A stretch of DNA of 64,000 nucleotides from Streptomyces kaniharaensis (GCF_009569385.1 NZ_WBOF01000003.1:1-64000); one strand, 5' to 3'; positions 53,171 to 62,003 are shown, numbered from the stretch's first letter. Program-made: numbers and translations. The notes: generated by a model not told the origin, from the letters alone.

Positions 53171-54001
53171 TCAGTTCTGGTAGCCCGCAAACGAGCTGCG
53201 TGGTTCGACGCGGAAGTCGAACGCGACGGTCCCGGGGTCGACAGCCGTCACACCGCCGTCGACAGTGAGCACCGCCCCGTTGACGAAGGACGCGGCGGGC
53301 GAGAGCAGCCAGGCGATGGCCTCCGCGACCTCGTGCGGCTCGCCGGGGCGGCGCGCGGGAATGAGCCGGGTCGCCGCCTCGTACGCCGCCTCGGTGCCGC
53401 CCTCCCCCAGGCTCGCCTCGTCGGCGAAGCGCGCCATCCGCCGGTCGGCCATATCGGTACGCACCCAGCTGGGGCACACGGTATTGGCGCGCAGCCCGTA
53501 CTGCCCGTAGTCGACGGCCAGGGAACGGCAGAGCTGGAGCAGGGCGGCCTTGGACGTCGCGTAGGCGGCGTTGCCCACTCCGTTGCGCAGCGCGGACACC
53601 GAGGCGACGGCAACCACCGAGCCACGTGCCTCCAACAAGTGAGGCAGCGCGGCGCGCTGAAGAAGGAAGGGGCCGGTGAGATTGATCCGTATCACGGCCT
53701 CCCAGTCCTCGATCGACAGGTCGCCGACACCTCCGCTGCGCCCGGTGCCCGCGTTGAGTACAAGCCCGTCCAGCCGACCGTACGCAGCCATGGTCGCGTC
53801 CACGAGACCGCGAACGGCGTCGGGGTCGCCGATGTCGGCGGGGTGCGCAAGGGCTCCGGACTCCTCTGCGACACGACGCAGCGGCTCGGGCCGACGCCCG
53901 GAGACGACCACATGATGCCCGGCCGCGCGTAGCAGCCGCGCGGTTGCGGCACCGATGCCAGTCCCCCCGCCGGTGACGATGACAACTCGCTGGTCCGTCA
54001 T
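53171..54001 (-). CDS. Short-chain dehydrogenase/reductase
   Basis: This 276-residue classical SDR has cofactor loop VIVTGGGTGIGAATARLLRA, VLNAG, catalytic VASVS with the Ser and YATSK with Tyr and Lys, and a C-terminal FVNGAVLTVDGGVT. The Arg-rich SGRRPEPLRR after strand 2 suggests NADPH preference. ATG 54001 follows GAGAGGG by about 10 nt. It is not in an operon with neighbours of known pathway, so the substrate is open. Confidence 0.92.
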   Translation of the reverse strand: MTDQRVVIVTGGGTGIGAATARLLRAAGHHVVVSGRRPEPLRRVAEESGALAHPADIGDPDAVRGLVDATMAAYGRLDGLVLNAGTGRSGGVGDLSIEDWEAVIRINLTGPFLLQRAALPHLLEARGSVVAVASVSALRNGVGNAAYATSKAALLQLCRSLAVDYGQYGLRANTVCPSWVRTDMADRRMARFADEASLGEGGTEAAYEAATRLIPARRPGEPHEVAEAIAWLLSPAASFVNGAVLTVDGGVTAVDPGTVAFDFRVEPRSSFAGYQN

Positions 54002-54149
54002 TGCCGTTCAGCCCTCTCGAGTGATCGCCTGGAGTCTGAATGATCATATGCATACGTTTCTACGGTCGGACGAGGCCGCCCACCGAGCCGGACAAGTCGG
54101 CGGGCAGGTCCGGGGACTACGTCCTACGACACGATGATCTGATCGCTGA

Positions 54150-54420
54150 TCAGGTCAGTCGCCGCCGCCCGTGCGGCGGCGACGGGTCATACCGGGAGCG
54201 AGTCGGGCCGGCTTTGCCGGCGGGTGAAGTCCTGTACGAAGGGCGAGTGGTACGCCTTGGCGACCTGCACCAGAGCCACCTCGAGGAGATCCCCGACGGC
54301 GACGGCCGCACCGTGGAGATCAAGCTCGGGGTGTTCTTGTCGAACGCCAAGGGCCGTCGGGCCAAGCTCACCGCTGAGCAGTTCGACCGACTCGCCGCAC
54401 TCGGGCTCGACTGGCGCTGA
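54150..54420 (+). pseudogene. Helicase-associated domain, C-terminal fragment
   Basis: The plus-strand frame ends VEIKLGVFLSNAKGRRAKLT and AEQFDRLAALGLDWR before a stop. The RRAKLT-x-EQ...LGLDW ending is the hallmark of helicase-associated domain repeats in actinobacterial mobile helicases. The front, GPALPAGEVLYEGRVVRLGD, is partial and unprovided with a start. The helicase core is not nearby; a frameshifted N-terminal piece of such a helicase lies at 32686-33229. Confidence 0.6.
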
Positions 54421-54642
54421 GACCAGCCGGGCCCGGTGCCCGCGAGAAACGCTCCAGGCCGTCTCTGCCAGCCTGTACCCGCCGCGTCCGAGGAAATGGG
54501 CGGCGGGCGGGCGGTGTGGAGGCGGCCTGACGGCCTTCTTGGGCCGCCTTTCATGAGGGTGCCCGTCCAGCCCGGGCCGGACGGGCACGTGCTCAGGGAC
54601 AGGGGCGGCCCGCGGCCATCGGGGCGGCGGCGCACCGGTCGG

Positions 54643-55104
54643 TCAGGCGATCGGGAGGAGGGTGCCGGTGCCTTCCGGCCGGGCCGGGCAGCACCACACG
54701 GCGGCGCCGTCCACCACCGCCGCGCGCATAGGGTGCGCGTGCCCCGGGCACGGGGGGAGCGCCGCACCGTGGGTCAGTTCGATCGCCCAGTCCTGCAGCC
54801 GGTCCGCCAGCAGCACCAGGGCGTCGGCCGGTGCCAGGTCCGGCGGCAGGTGGACCCGCGTCCACTCCGCGTCCAGGGTGACGGTCACGTGTACACCGGC
54901 CTCCGGCGGCGGGCCGTCCGGCCCGTCTGGCTCGCCTGGCGGGCCGATGGTCAGCGCCGAGTGGTAGGGCGCGTCGGGGCCGGGCAGCGGGGAGGGCCGG
55001 CCCTCCGGCACGGTCGTCACGTCGATGCGGCAGCGGCCGCCCAGGCCGAGACGGTCCAGGACCGTTCTGGCCCAGTCGGCCGCCGCCGTCGAGGGATTCG
55101 TCAT
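54643..55104 (-). CDS. Hypothetical protein
   Basis: This 153-residue soluble protein has STAAADWARTVLDRLGLGGR, VHVTVTLDAEWTRVHLPPDL, DALVLLADRLQDWAIELTHG, a C-x-H-x-H segment (PPCPGHAHPM) and AVVDGAAVWCCPARPEG. The GC-rich coding pattern and the well-formed helices support a real gene; possible metal binding through Cys/His is suggested by the end. It lies 7 bp downstream of the secreted protein gene on the same strand. Family not recognised. Confidence 0.7.
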   Translation of the reverse strand: MTNPSTAAADWARTVLDRLGLGGRCRIDVTTVPEGRPSPLPGPDAPYHSALTIGPPGEPDGPDGPPPEAGVHVTVTLDAEWTRVHLPPDLAPADALVLLADRLQDWAIELTHGAALPPCPGHAHPMRAAVVDGAAVWCCPARPEGTGTLLPIA

Positions 55105-55111
55105 CCGGCGA

Positions 55112-55945
55112 TTATCCGCGAAGCGGTACCAGGCCGCCGGCGAACGTCAGCGTGCCGCGTCCGGGGCGCCCGCCCACGTTGACCGAGAAGGTCATGTAGT
55201 CCTGGTAGTCGATCGCGTCCCACGAAGCGACCGGGCCGATCGTCCCGTGGAACAGGTACGACTTGCCCACCGTGTGCGGGCTGTTGGCCGGCTGCGACTT
55301 GCCGTTGCGCCACCAGCGCAGACCGGTCTCCCGCACCGGGCTGCTGATGACGGCCTGCATCGCCGGGGAGATCTTGTACCCCCAGTTGATGTTGCTGTAG
55401 GCGCAGTTGTGGCGGGCGGAGAAGGTCCCGCGGGCGTCCGTCCAGCTGCGGTTGTCGTAGCACTTGAGCACGCCTCGGCCGGGCGAGCCGCCGCCCGGGT
55501 CCTGCCCGGCGGCGACCTCGCCGCCCTTGGCCGCAGCCACCGTCGGGCCCGTGGCGGCATCCGGCTCCGGCTCCTCGGGGGAGACGACGTCGGCCTCCAG
55601 GACGGCCCGCTCCTCCGCGCTCAGGTCGCTCGCGGGGGCCGGGGCGGCGGCCACCATCTCGGTCAGCTTCGCCAGTTCCTGGGCGATGTCCGCGTCGGAG
55701 CGGGCCGGCGGGGTGCCGTCGCTCGACGGGGCGGGCGGGTCGAGGTCGATGGTGAGCGTGGCGGTGGCGTTGCCGAGGTCCTCGGTGACGGTGAACGCGG
55801 CTCCGGTCCGGGCCGGGGCCCGCCCCACGTGGGCCGGCACGGCGTGGGCCGCCGGTATCGGCGCGAGAACTGCCGCGCTCAGGGCGAGGGCAATGGCGGC
55901 CGTGATCCGCCGGGACCGTGACGTCCGTAACTGCGACTGCGACAT
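55112..55945 (-). CDS. Secreted hypothetical protein
   Basis: This 277-residue protein has a signal peptide (residues 1-36, ALALSAAVLAPIPAAHA), an acidic helical spacer (SDADIAQELAKLTEMVAAAP, DLSAEERAVLEADVV), and a beta-rich end with VLKCYDNRSWTDARGTFSAR, HNCAYSNINWGYKI and GGRPGRGTLTFAGGLVPL. Two cysteines probably form one disulfide. ATG 55945 has GGGGAGC 7 nt upstream. It is followed after 7 bp by the hypothetical gene at 54643-55104. Role unknown; it could be an inhibitor or structural exoprotein. Confidence 0.8.
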   Translation of the reverse strand: MSQSQLRTSRSRRITAAIALALSAAVLAPIPAAHAVPAHVGRAPARTGAAFTVTEDLGNATATLTIDLDPPAPSSDGTPPARSDADIAQELAKLTEMVAAAPAPASDLSAEERAVLEADVVSPEEPEPDAATGPTVAAAKGGEVAAGQDPGGGSPGRGVLKCYDNRSWTDARGTFSARHNCAYSNINWGYKISPAMQAVISSPVRETGLRWWRNGKSQPANSPHTVGKSYLFHGTIGPVASWDAIDYQDYMTFSVNVGGRPGRGTLTFAGGLVPLRG

Positions 55946-56449
55946 GAGCAAGCTCCCCGAAGTCGTGGCTGGCGCGGGAGTCCCCGGGATCGGGAACTGC
56001 CTTGGCGGCAGCCGGTCTTGGGAACCTAGCAGCGGGGCTTTCCGGCACTCGGGGCATCTCGGGCCATCCCGGGTCGCCTCGGCGGAAGTCCAGCCGATCG
56101 GGTACCGAGACCTCGTTCGGCGGGATGACACGGTCTCCGTCCGGCGGGGCTTGCGCCCGGGGAGGTGACGGATTGCGGACGTACACACGTGGTGTCGGAA
56201 CCCGGCACAACCGAATGGAACAGAACGGAACGGCACGAAAGGGAATGGAAAGGAATGGAAGGGAAAGGCTGCTCGAATGCGTTGGAGTTTCGGATGCGTG
56301 GGACGTTCGACGCCGAATGGGAGGGAAATCCTCTTCACCCCCCACTTGGCGGGGGTACCGGCGGTACCGCCTCCCACGATGGACTGACGTCCAATCCCGT
56401 TTGGTGATGCGACAGTTGACCGACATGACCGTCATGCTGGCGGTTGCAC

Positions 56450-56933
56450 CGGGTTCGGGGGAACCGGGCCCTACGGCAAGTGGACCGTCAAGTCCCGCTA
56501 CATCGCCACCCAGTGGCGCAAGAACCGGCACCCCGACTACGACTACGGCTTCCTGGTCCTCAAGGACCAGCGCGGGCGGCGGGTCCAGGACGTCGTCGGG
56601 GCGAACGGCTGGCGCACCGGGGCCGGCTACCGCAACTACAGCGAGCTCACCGCCTACCCCGGCAACCGCAGCACGCCCCTGCAGTGCATCACCGCGACCC
56701 ACCGGCTGCGCAACTACACCTGGCATGTGGAGTTCCCGTGCGAGGGCTTCGCCAACGGCGTCTCCGGAACGCTGCTGATGGAGAACTACAGCAACGACAC
56801 CCAGCGGGGCGTGGCCATCGCCTCGATCGGAGGGGTCGACGGCGGGGGCGACGGAAACGACGACGTCTCGTCGGCCGTCCTGTGGAACAGCCGGACGGCG
56901 GCACTGCTGAACGCCGCCGTGCGCGGCCAGTAG
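56450..56933 (+). pseudogene. Trypsin-like serine protease, C-terminal half
   Basis: An open frame reads GPYGKWTVKSRYIATQWRKN, HPDYDYGFLVLKDQRGRRVQ, TAYPGNRSTPLQCITATH, FPCEGFANGVSGTLLMENYS, typical of the catalytic Asp and Ser half of V8/trypsin-like exoproteases (GVSG holds the Ser). The signal peptide and the His-containing half are absent. The sequence before 56450 shows no start or protease features, so the gene is beheaded. Confidence 0.65.
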
Positions 56934-57001
56934 CGTACAGCCGAACCACTGCCGGAAGCCGCAAGTGTCCTGCCCTGCACCGAACCGACCCGGGAGAGCT
57001 C

Positions 57002-57343
57002 GTGGAAGCAGAACGGACCTGGTTGACGCCGTCCCGGGCACGGTGGCTGCGCGCCGCGGCCGCGGCCGCGGCCGTCACGCTGGCCGGGTGCGGCGTGGAG
57101 GCGTGGCATCTGCTGTTCGGCAGGAGCAGGGGCTGCTGGGGCAAGGGCCCCGGCTGGGTGCCGCCCACGTTCGCGGCCCTCGCCCTGGCAGGCTTCGGGG
57201 TCCTCGCGGTCCTGCTGTGCTGGGCGGCCGTGCTCTGGGGCCGCTCCCGCGCCTCCGCGGTAACGGCCTGGGCGCTCACGGCGGTCGCGATCCTCTGCGG
57301 CATCGGCATGGTGCTGCTCGGACGCTCCTCCTACTGCGACTGA
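57002..57343 (+). CDS. Small integral membrane protein
   Basis: This 113-residue protein has three hydrophobic helices (WLRAAAAAAAVTLAGCGVEA, FAALALAGFGVLAVLLCWAA, VTAWALTAVAILCGIGMVLL) and cysteines outside the helices (GRSRGCWGKG, SSYC). GTG 57002 is preceded by GGGAGAG. No conserved domain recognised. It follows the protease remnant by 68 bp. Confidence 0.65.
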   Translation: MEAERTWLTPSRARWLRAAAAAAAVTLAGCGVEAWHLLFGRSRGCWGKGPGWVPPTFAALALAGFGVLAVLLCWAAVLWGRSRASAVTAWALTAVAILCGIGMVLLGRSSYCD

Positions 57344-57720
57344 CCCGCCGCCCCGGGGTCGGCCACTGCTGGTGGTCGCGGTGGGGCGGCCCGTCCGTCG
57401 GCATGGGCGGGCCGCGCGGGGAACGGCTACTCGTCGGCGGACACCAGGCTGTGTAGGGTCTCGCCGCTCGTGACATGTCGATCTTGCGTGACCTGGGCGT
57501 TCTTGGCTGTCTCACGGCCTTGTCACCCCATGATCAGTCTCAAATCCGTGGCATTTCCCGCGAGGGCGAGGTCGAGATCAGGCGGCTTGCCCGTGTCGGC
57601 CGAGTACACCAGGCTGAGCCCCGAGCACGAGGACTACCGGCGAGCCCAGATCGCGCACCGATGAGTTTCCCGCACCGCGCTGGTCTATACGCCGGACACC
57701 CACGGACGGAAGGCTGGGCC
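57344..57720. other. Intergenic region, no gene recognised
   Basis: Contains an imperfect GC-rich hairpin near 57385-57425 and short open frames without start signals. A ribosome binding site for the downstream reductase lies at about 57705. Confidence 0.5.
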
Positions 57721-58287
57721 ATGCGGAAACTGATCTACGGCATGAACCTGACCCTGGACGGCTACATCGCCGCGGCCGGCGACGACATCGGCTGGAGCGG
57801 ACCGCCGAGCCACGAGCTGTTCCAGTGGTGGCTCGACCACGAGCAGGCGAGTGGCCTGTCGCTGTACGGGCGCAAGCTATGGGAGACGATGAGCTCCTAC
57901 TGGCCTACCGGCGACCAACAGCCCAACGCCACCCCGGCGGAGATCGAGTTCGCGCGGACCTGGCGGGACACGCCGAAGGTGGTGTTCTCCTCGACGATCG
58001 ACGAGGTCGACTGGAACACCCGCCTGGTCACCGGCGACGCGATCGCCGAGATCACCCGGCTCAAGGCCGAGGACGGCGGCCCAATGAACATCGGCGGCGC
58101 AACGCTTGCCGGGGCGGCCATGCGCGCCGGGCTGATCGACGAGTACGTGATCGCCGCCCATCCGGTCCTGGTGGGCGGCGGCACGCCGTTCTTCACCGCG
58201 CTGGACAGCTGGGTGAACCTGAACCTGGTGGAGACGCGGACGTTTCCCGGCGGCGTGGTCCTGACCAGGTACGAGACGAGGCGCTGA
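57721..58287 (+). CDS. Dihydrofolate reductase-like protein (RibD C-terminal fold)
   Basis: This 188-residue protein has MRKLIYGMNLTLDGYIAAAG at the N terminus, LSLYGRKLWETMSSYWP, PKVVFSSTIDEVDWNTRLVT, PMNIGGATLAGAAMRAGLID and EYVIAAHPVLVGGGTPFF. This is the order of the bacterial RibD_C/DHFR-like reductase family of about 190 residues that probably uses NADPH. True folate activity is unlikely because the family differs from DHFR in the active-site region. GGAAGG lies 8 nt before the ATG. Confidence 0.9.
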   Translation: MRKLIYGMNLTLDGYIAAAGDDIGWSGPPSHELFQWWLDHEQASGLSLYGRKLWETMSSYWPTGDQQPNATPAEIEFARTWRDTPKVVFSSTIDEVDWNTRLVTGDAIAEITRLKAEDGGPMNIGGATLAGAAMRAGLIDEYVIAAHPVLVGGGTPFFTALDSWVNLNLVETRTFPGGVVLTRYETRR

Positions 58288-58488
58288 GCAGCTTCCCGCC
58301 GCCGGGTGCCGGGTGACGGTTGGGAGTCAGCGCAGCCCGCGGCGACGTCCGCCAAACAATGCGGCCCTTGGGGCCGCGGCGATCACCTCGGGCGCCCGGA
58401 CGGCGCCGTGTCGTCGGCCAGCACGTTTACGGTCTGGCGGCCGGATAACCGGTGGAGCCGTGGGCGGGCTGGTGACAGGGTGAGCGCC

Positions 58489-59862
58489 ATGCCGTCCACC
58501 ACTGTCGAACAGCTGCTTCGTGAGCTGCACGCCACACTCGCCCTGCGCAAGCGCCCGGAAGACGTGGCCCGGCTCCTCCAGGACGTGTACGCCGCCGCCG
58601 GCACCGAACTCGACCCGGACACCCGGGACGCCCTCGCGAAGGCCGCCGAGCACTCACTGCGCAACCTCTGGCACGGCTACACGTCCATGCGGGAGGAGTT
58701 CGCTCGCCCGGTCGGTGCGCAGCGTCAACTCGCCCGGGCCGCAGTGCTGTTCGAGGGCGTACCGGAGCTCCCGGACAGCGCCGGGGACGATCCGGCCCGG
58801 ATCGAGGAGGTCGTCCGGCGTGCGGGCGAGGAGATCGGCCGGGCGTACGGGCAGAACGACTTCGGTCTGGACCGTCTCGACCGGGCAGGGCGCGCGGAGG
58901 CGGGCCTCGGCGAGGTCTCCAAGCGCCAGTACAACAAACGCTTTCGGCTGCTGCGGCGAATGGAGGCCAAGCTGGCGCGGCTGCTCCACGAACAGCGCCG
59001 CCGCGAGATCGCCCTGACCGGCAAGGGCGCGCTCGCCCATGGCCTGCCGTACGAGCTGTTCGCCGCGGACGTGGACACGGCGGCCTTCATCGCGTACGTC
59101 ACGGCGCGCGGCTACATGCGGAGCATCTTCACCAACGGGCGCCAGCGCCAGGTCTACGACGAGGTCGCCGAGGCGCTGTTCCGCCGGTTGCAGGCCAGTC
59201 CGGAGCGGACCGGCTGGTACGCGGTCGCTCATGTGCACCCGAGGGCCGAGGTGCTGGCCCAGGTGTCCGACCAGGACCTCGCCCGGTTGCTGGTCCGCTG
59301 GAACGGCGTGCTGCGCGAGGTCGCCGGTCTGCTGGAGGATGCCTGGAACCGGCAGCCGCTGGAACGCACCACGATGGTCGTGCGCCGTGGCAACGACTCG
59401 TCGACGTGGAACCAGGCCGCGCAGGCGTGGAACACCGCGCGGGCCCACTGGTTCGCGCTGGTGGCCGAGTTGGGCGAGGACCGCATTCTGGACCGGTTCT
59501 GCCCCGGCAAGGTGCCCCGTCTGATGGCGGCCGACGTCGCCAACTGGCGCCGCAGGACGCACGGCGGGCTGCACCCGGACACCTACGTCTGGGCGGACCT
59601 GCCGCTGCCCTGGGAGGTGCTGCGGGGCGAGCAGCAGTGCCCGCGGTCCCTGGTCGAGCGGGTCTGCGCCCGCTACAAGGTGGATCCGGTGGCCGGGGCC
59701 TGGACCACCGCCAGGCCGGCGGTCCGGGCCGTCGCCTTCCAGCGGACGCCCGAGCTGGTGCACGGGGTCGCCGTCAGGGATCCGCTGATGGCGAGCGCGT
59801 TGCGGTCGGCCGGGATCTTCTCGGGCAAGGGCAAGCGGGCCGCCGCCGAGGAGTGGGCCTGA
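58489..59862 (+). CDS. Hypothetical protein
   Basis: This 457-residue predominantly helical, charged protein has VEQLLRELHATLALRKRPED, VSKRQYNKRFRLLRRMEAKL, LARLLVRWNGVLREVAGLLE and LHPDTYVWADLPLPWEVLRG. No membrane segment or signal peptide is present. The ending KVPRLMAADVANWRRRTHGG and FSGKGKRAAAEEWA is basic, perhaps nucleic-acid binding. AGGGTGAG precedes ATG 58489. It looks like an intact lineage-specific actinobacterial protein; no function can be given. Confidence 0.75.
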   Translation: MPSTTVEQLLRELHATLALRKRPEDVARLLQDVYAAAGTELDPDTRDALAKAAEHSLRNLWHGYTSMREEFARPVGAQRQLARAAVLFEGVPELPDSAGDDPARIEEVVRRAGEEIGRAYGQNDFGLDRLDRAGRAEAGLGEVSKRQYNKRFRLLRRMEAKLARLLHEQRRREIALTGKGALAHGLPYELFAADVDTAAFIAYVTARGYMRSIFTNGRQRQVYDEVAEALFRRLQASPERTGWYAVAHVHPRAEVLAQVSDQDLARLLVRWNGVLREVAGLLEDAWNRQPLERTTMVVRRGNDSSTWNQAAQAWNTARAHWFALVAELGEDRILDRFCPGKVPRLMAADVANWRRRTHGGLHPDTYVWADLPLPWEVLRGEQQCPRSLVERVCARYKVDPVAGAWTTARPAVRAVAFQRTPELVHGVAVRDPLMASALRSAGIFSGKGKRAAAEEWA

Positions 59863-59934
59863 CCGGGGCTGCCGCCGCGACGCCGCGATTATCGGTTGAC
59901 CGCCGGCGGCGGGCCTGGCGATGATCGCGGTGGC

Positions 59935-60008
59935 GGCGAGGAAGCTCTGCGGAGGAGCGCCCGGCTCTGACTTCCGGGTGGACGCAGGTTCGAATCCTGT
60001 CCTCGCCG
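59935..60008 (+). other. tRNA-like cloverleaf with 9-nt anticodon loop
   Basis: Folds as GGCGAGG/CCTCGCC acceptor (7 bp), a 4-bp D stem GCTC/GAGC with 7-nt loop, a 5-bp anticodon stem CCCGG/CCGGG and a 5-nt variable loop. The T arm is GCAGG/CCTGT with canonical loop TTCGAAT. The anticodon loop CTCTGACTT has 9 nt instead of 7, and the D loop is short. The acceptor can extend to 10 perfect pairs (59932-59941 with 60001-60010). It may be a degraded tRNA, an atypical tRNA or an integration-site remnant; a standard isoacceptor cannot be named. Confidence 0.4.
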
Positions 60009-60039
60009 CCGCTGCCGGTCGACGAGACCGTAGCCGGCT

Positions 60040-60350
60040 GGGGATGGGAGCCGCTGACTGGCGTTCTCCTTCCCGGGACAGACGGCCGCCGAGGGCGACG
60101 TCGACGCCGCGCCCAGTGAGGTGGGCCTGTTCGTCCTGGCCGACACGAGCGAGCAGGCAGCCTGGCAGCAGATCCGCGACCTCCAGGCCCTCACCGACCG
60201 CCACCCGCTCGTCGCCCGGACGCTGACGACCGTGAAGGCCGGCGTGGCCCGCCTCGCGGACCTGGAGCAGCACCGCACCAACGCCGCAGTCTGGCAGCCG
60301 CTCGACCCCGCCCACGTGCTCGACCCCGAGCAGGCGGCGCCACGGCTCGG
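60040..60350 (+). pseudogene. Replication-relaxation-like protein, 3' fragment
   Basis: The plus strand reads VGLFVLADTSEQAAWQQIRD, LQALTDRHPLVARTLTTVKA, GVARLADLEQHRTNAAVWQP and LDPAHVLDPEQA. It is the same type of ending as the fragment at 47650-48010 (alanine-rich helix, arginine-leucine segment, then W-x-P-L). No start region is present. It lies directly after the tRNA-like structure, a common insertion point for integrative elements. Confidence 0.45.
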
Positions 60351-60449
60351 CGATCCGGGCCTGCGGGCCGTCGGCCGGGGTGGGCCCCGTGGCGGCGGGC
60401 CGAACGGCCTGGCCGAGGCGGCGCAGCGCGCCCAGGTCGACCTTGCGGT

Positions 60450-60745
60450 TGGCGGTCAGCGACGACCAGCGGCCCCGGTGCGGGCCTGGGAGCTCCGGAC
60501 CCGCGGGAACTCCTCCGGGTCGAGGGCGGCCAGCGCGTTGCGGGTGGTGGCCTGGGCGGCCTTGGGGTCGCTGGTCGACCGGCAGGCGTGCGGCGAGATG
60601 GTCGGTCACCGGGTCCAGCAGACCGGCCAGGTCGGTGCAGCGGTGCTGGAGGGAGGCGACGGAGATGTCCAGCGCGGACGCGAGGGTGCGGAAGCTGAGC
60701 GCGGTGGGCCCGTCCTGATCCATGAAGAACTTGTTCGACTGGGTT
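60450..60745 (-). pseudogene. TetR-type regulator fragment
   Basis: The minus strand reads DGPTALSFRTLASALDISVA, SLQHRCTDLAGLLDPVTDHL, a TetR helix-turn-helix with the usual spacing, then loses frame. The start codon end runs into the SnoaL-like gene region and the ligand domain is absent. One frameshift or more. Confidence 0.55.
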
Positions 60746-60749
60746 CTCG

Positions 60750-61130
60750 TCAGACGAAGAAGGCGTTCATGCCGGGGACGTCGGACAGGTAGGTCTCGAT
60801 GTCGGCGATCCTGCCGTCGCGCAGGTGGCAGACGGTGGTCAGGTACTCGTCCAGGACCGCGTCCGGGCGCTGGGCGGTGTTGTGCAGCGACAGGGCCATG
60901 TTCTCGCGGCTGACCAGGACGTGCAGCAGCTCGAAGGAGACACCGTAGGAGGCGATCTTCCGGGCACGCTCGATCACGGCGTCCCCGCCGAGGACGGTGC
61001 CGCTGATGGTGTTGTCGCCCGGCAGAGTCCAGGTGGCGTCGTCGTGGAGCATGGACCGGATGGCCGGCCAGTCGCCGGTGATGAGTGCGGCGTGGAAGCG
61101 CTGGCCGAGGTCGCGGGCAGTGGTGGTCAT
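60750..61130 (-). CDS. SnoaL-like NTF2-fold protein
   Basis: This 126-residue SnoaL-like protein has LGQRFHAALITGDWPAIRSM, HDDATWTLPGDNTISGTVLG, FELLHVLVSRENMALSLHNT, TTVCHLRDGRIADIETYLSD. The Trp and Asp/His positions match polyketide-cyclase-like members, but its substrate is unknown. ATG 61130 has GGAGGGG 7 nt upstream. It is divergent from a TetR regulator, with a palindromic operator between them. Confidence 0.87.
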   Translation of the reverse strand: MTTTARDLGQRFHAALITGDWPAIRSMLHDDATWTLPGDNTISGTVLGGDAVIERARKIASYGVSFELLHVLVSRENMALSLHNTAQRPDAVLDEYLTTVCHLRDGRIADIETYLSDVPGMNAFFV

Positions 61131-61164
61131 GGCAGTCCCCTCCGGAATGATGGCGATAACCCAC

Positions 61165-61188
61165 CTAAAGCAGATCGATTTGCTTTAG
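61165..61188. promoter_or_regulatory. Palindromic TetR operator
   Basis: CTAAAGCA and TGCTTTAG form an 8-bp inverted repeat around 8 nt. A related half-site, CTAAAAGCA, lies at 61211-61219. The sites stand in the gap between the divergent SnoaL-like and TetR genes, where autoregulation is expected. Confidence 0.7.
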
Positions 61189-61245
61189 TGAGACTAGCGC
61201 CCATGCGACACTAAAAGCAATCCGCTCTGCGTTAACCTGGGAGGC

Positions 61246-61827
61246 GTGAACGCCGACACCCCTGCCAAGCGTCCCGGCGGCCGCAGCGCCCGCGTCCAGG
61301 CGGCCGTCCACCGGGCCGTCATTGACCTGGCCGGCGAGCGCGGCGCGGCCCAGCTGGCGATTCCCGCGGTGGCCGAGCGCGCCGGGGTCAACCCCACCAC
61401 CATCTACCGGCGTTGGGGCACCCTGCAGGCCCTGCTGGCCGAGCTGGCGGCCCAGCACGAGACCGATGCCCGGCCCCCTTCCAGCGGCGATCTCCGCACG
61501 GACCTCGAGGCCTACGCGGTCCGCACGCTGACCGACCTGACCCGCCCCGGCGGCATCGCCTTCTTCCGGGCGGAGGTCTCCCCCGACATCGACGAGCGCC
61601 GCAGCGGCCTCCGGGAATGCCTGCAACGCGCCACCGCCGGCCTCGACGTGGTCCTCGAAGCCTCCCGCGGCCGGGGCGAAACGCCGCCCCCACCCGAACG
61701 GCTGCTCGACCGGATCGTCGCCCCGCTCTACTTCCGCGTCGTCTTCTCCATGCCGGACACCGACGAGGCCTACGCCCGCGCCCTGGTCACCAACCTGCTC
61801 AGCGACCCCTCCCGACCGCAACGCTGA
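61246..61827 (+). CDS. TetR-family transcriptional regulator
   Basis: This 193-residue TetR regulator has an N-terminal helix-turn-helix (VHRAVIDLAGERGAAQLAIP, AVAERAGVNPTTIYRRWGTL) and a ligand domain of the TetR_C_16-like type (LRTDLEAYAVRTLTDLTRPG, RIVAPLYFRVVFSMPDTDEA). GTG 61246 is preceded closely by GGGAGG. It probably represses the divergent SnoaL-like gene through the palindrome at 61165-61188. The ligand is unknown. Confidence 0.9.
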   Translation: MNADTPAKRPGGRSARVQAAVHRAVIDLAGERGAAQLAIPAVAERAGVNPTTIYRRWGTLQALLAELAAQHETDARPPSSGDLRTDLEAYAVRTLTDLTRPGGIAFFRAEVSPDIDERRSGLRECLQRATAGLDVVLEASRGRGETPPPPERLLDRIVAPLYFRVVFSMPDTDEAYARALVTNLLSDPSRPQR

Positions 61828-61916
61828 CCGTCCGCCGACTCCACCACGCCGGCCACGGAGCCCGCCCTCGACAAGAATCCCAACGCCATCGAGGACACCG
61901 CCCTGGAGCCGGTGGT

Positions 61917-61982
61917 CAAACCTCGACGAGACAAACTCACGCCAGTCGAACTTCGATGAGACTCGCCAAACTTCGGTGAGAC
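61917..61982. repeat. Triple 16-bp direct repeat, IS-end-like
   Basis: Three related 16-mers, consensus CRAACYTCGRYGAGAC, start at 61917, 61947 and 61967. Multiple short repeats like these mark ends of IS21-type elements (compare 1141-1226). No inverted partner lies in the window, so this would be a one-ended remnant. Confidence 0.5.
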
Positions 61983-62003
61983 GGGTCAGCTGTCCTGCGA
62001 CAG

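Noticed and set aside
59935-60008. Selenocysteine or suppressor tRNA
   Set aside because: No long variable arm, no UCA anticodon in a 7-nt loop, and none of the canonical isoacceptor features; kept only as tRNA-like.
58654-61164. Minus-strand 836-residue open frame as one gene
   Set aside because: Most of it is antisense to the 58489-59862 gene; only the part at about 60450-60745 reads as a TetR fragment.
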